A DNA stretch of 64,000 nt from Cellulomonas sp. RIT-PI-Y (GTDB taxonomy: Bacteria; Actinomycetota; Actinomycetes; Actinomycetales; Cellulomonadaceae): NCBI RefSeq assembly GCF_025642745.1, contig NZ_JANZKP010000017.1, forward strand, positions 1 through 64,000, read 5' to 3'. The translations under genes and the position numbers were made by a program. Of this stretch, positions 62,418 through 64,000 are shown one piece after another. Numbering within the stretch: position 1 is the first letter of the stretch; the number at the start of each line of letters is the position of its first letter. A model generated the notes under the pieces. It did not search any database. It was not told the origin of the DNA and was given only the letters and a program-made list of their open reading frames with translations.

Positions 62418-63697
62418 ATTACTCCCCCGAGCCCGTCGATTCCGAACCGGTCGAGGAGCCCGGCGGGTTGGCGGCGCAGCTCGCCGCCGGGCAAGCCGCC
62501 CTCGCCCACGCACAAGAACAAGCATCCGCGCCGAGGCGCACACCACGGCGCGGGCGAACCAAGCTCAAGCACCAGGACGCACCCGCCACCAACCACACCG
62601 CAGACGACGATGCCGGCTCACCCGCGGGCAAAGCGACCGTGCCCGTACCCACCGAGGTCACCGAGGTCGTCCCCGCGCCGCTCGCAGAACCGCCTTCGCC
62701 TCCCAGACCCGAGCCCGAGCTAAAGCCAGAGCCGGAGCTGGAGCTGGAGCCGGAGACAGCGGAGTTGCCGGCCACAGCGGCCGGGGCTTCGTCCCGCGAC
62801 GACGCCGTGAGGACTCCCGTCGTCCCGGCCGACGACGAGGACGACACCGTGGTGATCGCGCCGATCCCCGGCATCGGCGACAGCGCCAGCGGTGCGCAGG
62901 ATGTGGTGGCCCTCGTGACGGGTCTGGCCGACCGTGCGCGCGCCGCCGAACAGGACGCCGCCGGCGCACGCGCCGAGCTGCACGAGCTGAAAGCCGCGAT
63001 CACCACGATCACCACCGGTGCGCCGGGCAGCGACCGGGTGCCCGGTCCCGAGGGGTCACCGCCGCGGCGGCGACGCCGAGTGGTGCCGGTGATCGCAGGG
63101 GGCGCCGTGTGCGCCGCCGTCGCGCTCACCGCCTGGGGCCTGGCCGCACGCACCGACCCCGGTACCGCGCTCCAGCCGCACCCATCGCCGACAGCCACAA
63201 GTGCGGTCAGCACGCCGACGTCGAACCCCGACCCGGTACCCAGCACTGAACCCGCCCCGGCAGAACCAGAAGACCCCGACGCCGCGGCACAGGCTCAGGC
63301 CCAGGCGGCTGCCGACCAGGCCGCCATCGACCAAGCGGCAGCTGAGGCCGCTGAGGCCGCCGAACGCAGCGCCCGCGACCGCGCCGAGCGAGCGGCAGCC
63401 GCGCAGCCCAGCACCGCCGAGCAACCCGCCCAGGTCACTCAAGAAGCTCCCGCCGCGGCGCCGGTCCGGGCGACCTACGCGCAATCGGTCAACTGCACTG
63501 CGGCGGCCACGGTGACGTTCACGGCCACCGGCGGCGGTCAGGTCGACCTGAGCGCCGACGGGCGCACCTCGAGCGGGAACGGCAGCGCCACGCTCGAGGT
63601 GCAAGGCGGGCCCGGAACCATCAGTGCCACGAGCGTCGGCGACGACTGGACGACCATCACGTTTACGTGGGTCGCCGTCGGAGGCATTTGCAGCTGA
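62414..63697 (+). CDS. Membrane protein with disordered head and outside beta domain
   Basis: The product has 427 residues. The first 200 residues are acidic and Pro-rich with a coiled-coil-like stretch ('DVVALVTGLADRARAAEQDAAG'). One membrane helix lies at about 220-243 (VVPVIAGGAVCAAVALTAWGLA). After an Ala/Glu/Gln-rich helical stalk (290-350) a short beta domain with two Cys ('SVNCTAAATVTFTATGGG' ... 'VGGICS') ends the protein. Such an anchored surface protein could aid mating contact or cell wall attachment. No family is recognised. Confidence 0.6.
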   Translation: MNYSPEPVDSEPVEEPGGLAAQLAAGQAALAHAQEQASAPRRTPRRGRTKLKHQDAPATNHTADDDAGSPAGKATVPVPTEVTEVVPAPLAEPPSPPRPEPELKPEPELELEPETAELPATAAGASSRDDAVRTPVVPADDEDDTVVIAPIPGIGDSASGAQDVVALVTGLADRARAAEQDAAGARAELHELKAAITTITTGAPGSDRVPGPEGSPPRRRRRVVPVIAGGAVCAAVALTAWGLAARTDPGTALQPHPSPTATSAVSTPTSNPDPVPSTEPAPAEPEDPDAAAQAQAQAAADQAAIDQAAAEAAEAAERSARDRAERAAAAQPSTAEQPAQVTQEAPAAAPVRATYAQSVNCTAAATVTFTATGGGQVDLSADGRTSSGNGSATLEVQGGPGTISATSVGDDWTTITFTWVAVGGICS

Positions 63698-64000
63698 CCG
63701 GCCGCCATCTCAACGCCCGCGCTCACGAGGGTCGGGTGGAACGTCGGCCTCGCGACAAACGGTCGACCTGCGCCGAGAGTGACTACCAAGTGGCTCACCG
63801 GTGGACGCCGGCTCCTCGTGGTCCAGCAGAGATGCCAGGGCTTCTCGTCGTGGCTGGCCTTGCGATATCCGGGGCAATCGGGTGATGTTTGATCGAACCG
63901 ACCATCTCTTCGACCTGGTGCAGCCAAGATTCCGACCGTGCATGATCAGCGGCGGGATGCCGACCACATCCGGAACTTCGTCCGACGCCGCAGGGCAGAA
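63698..64000. other. End of window without a supported gene
   Basis: No complete gene is seen in these 303 bp. A short frame starts at ATG 63885 and is open to the edge, but it shows no family pattern and its coding character is not convincing. The GC content appears lower than in the core genes. Confidence 0.3.

Noticed and set aside
63885-64000. Start of a further gene at the window edge
   Set aside because: Only 38 codons are visible, with no family sequence and no clear ribosome site.

Overview
This 64 kb window is very GC-rich actinobacterial DNA, most likely from the Micrococcales (Cellulomonadaceae or Promicromonosporaceae type; the family is an inference). The evidence is the order AhpE-type peroxiredoxin, DUF3052, aceE, PucR-type regulator, fabD, fabH, acpP, fabF, DUF3145, plus bldC, DUF2637 and WhiB genes. 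Many starts are GTG, many genes overlap by 4 bp (ATGA or GTGA), and several promoters appear to be leaderless.

Region 1 (1-3747) is the end of a prophage: the end of a tail-type protein, three small structural or membrane proteins, an M15 peptidase endolysin, a holin-like protein and a small Cys-rich protein. It abuts the 3' end of tRNA-Val(TAC), the likely attachment site. Region 2 (3748-26011) is chromosomal core: peroxiredoxin and DUF3052; pyruvate dehydrogenase E1; a fatty-acid synthesis operon whose regulator gene and fabD promoter share the same inverted repeat; a three-gene extracytosolic flavin electron-transfer operon (FMN-binding lipoprotein, ApbE, NqrB/RnfD-reductase fusion); peptide deformylase; a TetR-controlled ABC/YhgE exporter; bldC; and kdpDE with no kdpFABC beside it.

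Region 3 (26175-40872) is a carbohydrate locus: two ROK regulators, a LacI-like sensor without its DNA-binding domain, a GH36 alpha-galactosidase, a five-gene oligosaccharide/peptide-type ABC importer, a GH2 beta-mannosidase and a CE7 acetyl esterase. Together they suggest uptake and trimming of acetylated galactomannan fragments. At the mannosidase/esterase junction one base appears changed (ATGA to ATCA), which removes the stop codon of one gene and the start codon of the next at the same time.

Region 4 (40919-41705) carries tRNA-CAT, a conserved hypothetical gene and tRNA-Asn(GTT). From the 3' end of tRNA-Asn to the window end lies an integrative conjugative element. In order it has an XRE repressor facing a MerR-like excisionase, HTH and small membrane proteins, a WhiB variant, a DUF2637 protein, a methyltransferase fragment, a sigma-region-2-like protein, a primase-like replication protein, a cargo patch (49.5-52.3 kb), and a type IV secretion cluster (cell-wall peptidase, VirB6-like, PrgI/SCO6880-like, VirB4-like, VirD4/TraG-like, DUF4913). 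Its integrase and right end are outside the window. No CRISPR array, rRNA or insertion sequence was seen.
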